From contig CANMKX010000032.1 in the NCBI GenBank assembly GCA_947498595.1, positions 1 to 45,007 of the forward strand: a stretch of DNA of 45,007 nt, in the 5' to 3' direction. A model generated the notes under the pieces. That model had not been told where the DNA came from. It was given only the letters and a program-made list of their open reading frames with translations, and did no database searches. The stretch is from an uncultured Aquimarina sp. (lineage in GTDB: Bacteria; Bacteroidota; Bacteroidia; Flavobacteriales; Flavobacteriaceae). Position numbers and translations under genes: made by a program. Below, piece after piece: positions 41,954 through 45,007 of this stretch. Every line of letters begins with the position of its first letter. Position 1 is the stretch's first letter.

Positions 41954-42487
41954 ATGAAAAAATTAATCGCATTAGCTAGTTTTTTAGTTTTGATAATTGC
42001 TTGTGAAGGGCCTGAAGGACCTCCAGGTATTGACGGAACAAATGGCGTAAACGTTACAGGAAAAGCATTCGAAATTACAGCCGATTTTAACTCAGCTAAT
42101 AATTTTGCTGTAAATGTAACTGTACCTAATTCGATTCAAGTTTTTAACTCAGACGTGGCCTTAGTATATGTAAGAGATCCTCAAGCTTCTGCCGATAATG
42201 GTGCAGATGTATGGGAACCTCTACCTCGTACTTTTTTCTTTAACGGTGGTGGTTTTGCTCAATTTCAATTCAACTTTATTTTTGATGAAAATCAAAACAT
42301 CTTCGACTTAGATCTATTTATAGAAAGTGATGATTTAGATGCATTAGATGCATCTTTTACACAAAATCAAGATTTTAGAATTGTTATAGTACCTGCTGAT
42401 TTTGCTACTCAAAATGATGTTAGTAACCTTAATGATCTATTATCTACATTAAATATTGATGCTAATCAAATATCATTACTTAATTAA
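41954..42487 (+). CDS. Lipoprotein with a short collagen-like segment
   Basis: 177 residues. The lipobox Cys (LIIACEGPEGPPGIDGTNG) is followed at once by Gly-x-y triplets (GPE-GPP-GID-GTN-G). Then comes a beta-rich, Asn/Asp/Phe-rich domain (AFEITADFNSANNFAVNVTV, DVALVYVRDPQASADNG, GGGFAQFQFNFIFDENQNIF) with a final helix. Flavobacterial proteins with this layout are exported; the function is unknown. It follows the msrB pair by 29 nt and ends at a strong terminator, so it may share their transcript. Confidence 0.75.
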   Translation: MKKLIALASFLVLIIACEGPEGPPGIDGTNGVNVTGKAFEITADFNSANNFAVNVTVPNSIQVFNSDVALVYVRDPQASADNGADVWEPLPRTFFFNGGGFAQFQFNFIFDENQNIFDLDLFIESDDLDALDASFTQNQDFRIVIVPADFATQNDVSNLNDLLSTLNIDANQISLLN

Positions 42488-42535
42488 AAAACTATTATAA
42501 TTTTAATATACCAAAGATTCAATTCTTAAAAATTT

Positions 42536-42559
42536 AACGCAATCAATATTGATTGCGTT
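42536..42559 (+). terminator. Intrinsic terminator
   Basis: Perfect palindrome AACGCAATCAAT/ATTGATTGCGTT (24 bp) followed by TTTTT. It ends the msrB-msrB-lipoprotein unit. Confidence 0.9.
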
Positions 42560-42678
42560 TTTTTATTAGTATTACTCATTAAACGATATCGTTATAGTAA
42601 TCAACAGAATAAATAAAAGCCTTTTAGGTTCCCTTAATTATCCGTAAATTCGTTGCTTTAAAAAAATTGACATATCAT

Positions 42679-44070
42679 ATGAGTGCATACGACATTATAG
42701 TATTAGGAAGCGGCCCTGGTGGTTATGTAACTGCAATACGCGCATCACAATTAGGCTTTAAAACAGCTGTTATTGAAAAAGAAAATTTAGGTGGTGTATG
42801 TTTAAATTGGGGATGTATTCCTACGAAAGCATTACTTAAAAGTGCTCAAGTATTTGATTACTTAAAACACGCATCAGATTACGGTTTAACTGTAGATAAT
42901 TTTGACAAAGACTTTAACGCTGTTGTTAAACGCAGTAGAGGTGTCGCTGAAGGAATGAGTAAAGGTGTTCAATTCTTAATGAAGAAAAATAAGATTGACG
43001 TTATTCAAGGTTTTGGAAAATTAAAAGCAGCTAACAAAGTAGCTGTAACTGATGCAGAAGGTAAAGTTACTGATTACGAAGGTAAGCATATAATTGTAGC
43101 TACTGGTGCTAGGTCTCGTGAATTACCTAATTTGCCTCAAGATGGTAAGAAGGTAATAGGATATCGTCAAGCTATGACTTTAGAATCTCAGCCTAAAAAA
43201 ATGATCGTAGTTGGATCTGGTGCTATAGGTGTTGAATTTGCTCATTTTTATAATGCAATGGGTACTGAAGTAACTATTGTAGAATACTTACCTAACCTTG
43301 TTCCCTTAGAAGATGAAGACGTATCAAAACAATTTGAACGTAACTTCAAAAAATCTGGAATAAAAGTTATGACCAATTCTTCTGTAGAAAGCGTTGATAC
43401 AAGTGGAGAAGGTGTAAAAGCTGTAGTTAAAACTAAAAAAGGAGAGCAAATTCTTGAAGCTGATATTGTTTTATCTGCCGTTGGAATTAAGACTAATATA
43501 GAAAATATTGGTTTAGAAGATTTAGGAATTGCAACCGATAGAGATAAAATTTTAGTAAACGATTGGTATCAAACTAACATTCCAGGTATTTATGCTATAG
43601 GAGATGTTGTACCAGGACCAGCATTAGCTCATGTTGCATCTGCTGAGGGTATAACATGTGTTGAAAAAATTGCAGGATTACATGTAGAAGCAATTGACTA
43701 TGGTAACATCCCTGGTTGTACTTATGCTTCTCCAGAAATTGCAAGTGTTGGTATGACAGAAAAACAAGCTAAGGAAGCTGGATATGAATTGAAAATTGGT
43801 AAATTTCCTTTTTCAGCATCTGGAAAAGCTAGTGCAGCAGGTACCAAAGATGGTTTTGTAAAAGTTATTTTTGATGCGAAATATGGTGAATGGTTAGGAT
43901 GTCATATGATTGGAGCTGGAGTTACTGATATGATTGCTGAAGCTGTTTTAGGTAGAAAACTAGAAACTACTGGACATGAAGTCTTAAAAACAATTCACCC
44001 ACACCCAACAATGAGTGAAGCCGTAATGGAAGCTGTAGCAGATGCATATGATGAAGTAATTCATCTATAA
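42679..44070 (+). CDS. lpdA: Dihydrolipoyl dehydrogenase (E3)
   Basis: 463 residues from MSAYDIIVLGSGPGGYVTAI, preferred to an ATG 12 nt upstream because E3 proteins start here. FAD site GSGPGG, redox disulphide GGVCLNWGCIPTKALLKS, NAD site VVGSGAIGVEFAHFY, second FAD block NIPGIYAIGDVVPGPALAH and the active-site dyad HPHPTMSEAVMEA (His/Glu). It reoxidises dihydrolipoamide of pyruvate and 2-oxoacid dehydrogenases and the glycine cleavage system. No E1 or E2 gene adjacent; TAAATTCG about 30 nt upstream is a -7-like box. Confidence 0.96.
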   Translation: MSAYDIIVLGSGPGGYVTAIRASQLGFKTAVIEKENLGGVCLNWGCIPTKALLKSAQVFDYLKHASDYGLTVDNFDKDFNAVVKRSRGVAEGMSKGVQFLMKKNKIDVIQGFGKLKAANKVAVTDAEGKVTDYEGKHIIVATGARSRELPNLPQDGKKVIGYRQAMTLESQPKKMIVVGSGAIGVEFAHFYNAMGTEVTIVEYLPNLVPLEDEDVSKQFERNFKKSGIKVMTNSSVESVDTSGEGVKAVVKTKKGEQILEADIVLSAVGIKTNIENIGLEDLGIATDRDKILVNDWYQTNIPGIYAIGDVVPGPALAHVASAEGITCVEKIAGLHVEAIDYGNIPGCTYASPEIASVGMTEKQAKEAGYELKIGKFPFSASGKASAAGTKDGFVKVIFDAKYGEWLGCHMIGAGVTDMIAEAVLGRKLETTGHEVLKTIHPHPTMSEAVMEAVADAYDEVIHL

Positions 44071-44091
44071 TAATCCATTTAATAATACAAT

Positions 44092-44126
44092 AAAAAGGGA
44101 TAAGAACTAGGTTTTTATCCCTTTTT
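44092..44126 (+). terminator. Terminator after lpdA
   Basis: AAAAAGGGATAA (44092-44103) pairs with TTATCCCTTTTT (44115-44126), ending in a T-run. Confidence 0.85.
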
Positions 44127-44266
44127 ACTATTCTTTATTTTTCCTTATCCTCAATACCCGTAACTACACAACCTACTTACCACAAGAAGATTAGGGGTAT
44201 TTCACTCTAATTTAAATCATAAAACTGATTTAACTTTATAGCTCTATAAACTAATAAGTTATAATC

Positions 44267-45007
44267 ATGAAAAATCAAACACAAATTCAACTAATTTCTT
44301 TATTTGTCTTATTCACATCGCTATTTTTTATCTCTTGTAATGAAGATATTGAACGACAAATCGATTCTCCGAAAGTTTCAAGTAACGAGTTTTTAAAATC
44401 AAATAAAAATGACGTCTTTCAAGGGAAAATTATTGCATCGACAACTAATAAACCAATTGCTAATGTTACTATTAAATTAAAAAATGAAATCATCGCACAA
44501 AGTAATTCTGAAGGTGTTTTTGAAATAAAAAAAGACGAAATTCCCAAAGATGGAATCATTTATTTATTTGAACATGATGACTATTTAACAGTTTCAAAAA
44601 GAGTTAAATTCAATAGCAAATTAACCCTCTTTATGAAAAGAAGAGGAAAACAAATAATTTTTAATTCAGATGAGACTACAAAAATTGAGTTTGGCAAAAA
44701 TGGCCTGATAAACATTCCAGCAAATGCTTTCACATTTAGAGGTAGAGAATATAATGGTCCGGTTGCAATTCAAACTACATATTTAGATGCATCATCTCAA
44801 ATAGATCTACTAACAGCTCCTGGAAGTTTTATAGCAAACAATGATGATAAATTATATCCGTTAACATCATATGGTATGGTTGAAATCTTAGCTTCAATAC
44901 CAAAAAAAAATCTTTCTTTAGAATTAAATCCTAAAACGCCCATAAAAATAGCTTTCCCAATTACTATAGAAAATACTCCTGAAAAAGTAAATCTTTATGA
45001 AATGAAT
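44267..45007 (+). CDS. Lipoprotein with carboxypeptidase-like regulatory domain (partial, cut by window end)
   Basis: 247 codons are visible and the frame stays open to the window edge. The lipobox is LFFISCNED after a hydrophobic signal. Residues about 50-125 form a CarboxypepD_reg-like sandwich: FQGKIIASTTNKPIANVTIK, EGVFEIKKDEIPKDGIIYLF and VKFNSKLTLFMKR. Next is a strand-rich part (INIPANAFTFRGREYNGPVA, IQTTYLDASSQ, KLYPLTSYGMVEILA) like the repeat units of large Bacteroidota surface lipoproteins. Function unknown. Confidence 0.7.
   Translation, partial: MKNQTQIQLISLFVLFTSLFFISCNEDIERQIDSPKVSSNEFLKSNKNDVFQGKIIASTTNKPIANVTIKLKNEIIAQSNSEGVFEIKKDEIPKDGIIYLFEHDDYLTVSKRVKFNSKLTLFMKRRGKQIIFNSDETTKIEFGKNGLINIPANAFTFRGREYNGPVAIQTTYLDASSQIDLLTAPGSFIANNDDKLYPLTSYGMVEILASIPKKNLSLELNPKTPIKIAFPITIENTPEKVNLYEMN

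Overview
The window is a low-GC chromosomal segment from a member of the Bacteroidota, most likely a marine Flavobacteriaceae (an Aquimarina-like genus is a guess). The signs are TAnnTTTG-type -7 promoter boxes, flavobacterial conserved proteins (DUF3822, a CAL67264-type small membrane protein beside ettA, DUF4126), SPII signals of the Bacteroidota kind, and a flavobacterial bacteriocin-type leader peptide. There is one tRNA (Gly, anticodon TCC), no rRNA and no CRISPR array.

Layout. (1) 1-2400: two co-transcribed genes of unknown or DNA-binding type face a tyrosine recombinase across a shared terminator; this looks like the edge of an integrated element. (2) 2600-9560: an accessory array in which every gene lies on the minus strand. 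The genes are short and functionally unrelated: an Mrr-like/ImmA fusion, a duplicated secreted protein, a zinc-ribbon protein, orphans, a small membrane protein and a HEAT-repeat protein. The gene(s) of each unit are followed at their 3' side by a long, foldable, conserved site. At least four site classes recur (2616-2742; 4019-4300 and 7591-7874; 4751-5043, 5841-6352, 8324-8616 and a truncated 9468-9556; 7081-7210). This has the logic of an integron cassette array without a recognisable IntI, and it is the most interesting system here. (3) 9537-11800: an IS1182-type transposase remnant cuts off the array, followed by a three-gene toxin-antitoxin-SecB-like chaperone (TAC) module with a visible operator and promoter, then a third copy of a perfect 28-bp palindrome found in two of the array sites.

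(4) 12000-45007: mostly core chromosome. An outer-membrane barrel protein and a secreted protein come first. Then follow an acyltransferase/KdnB-like/KdsB operon for Kdo or 8-amino-Kdo, DUF4126, a RecD-like helicase, a DUF3822-RsmD operon, TrmL, DUF423, a carboxypeptidase-regulatory-domain protein, a Cys-rich leader peptide and a SulP transporter. Next are an MBL-fold lipoprotein, a PLP histidine decarboxylase, EttA, a secreted DNA/RNA nuclease, an acyl-CoA carboxylase beta subunit, tRNA-Gly and a UDG-family protein. The end of the window holds a YHS/SnoaL-like/double-AraC/sterol-desaturase cluster, an SF2 helicase, an alpha/beta hydrolase, tandem MsrB genes, a collagen-like lipoprotein, dihydrolipoyl dehydrogenase and a lipoprotein cut by the window end. 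Strong stem-loop terminators separate most of these units.

All function calls come from reading motifs and comparing with remembered families; no database search was run.
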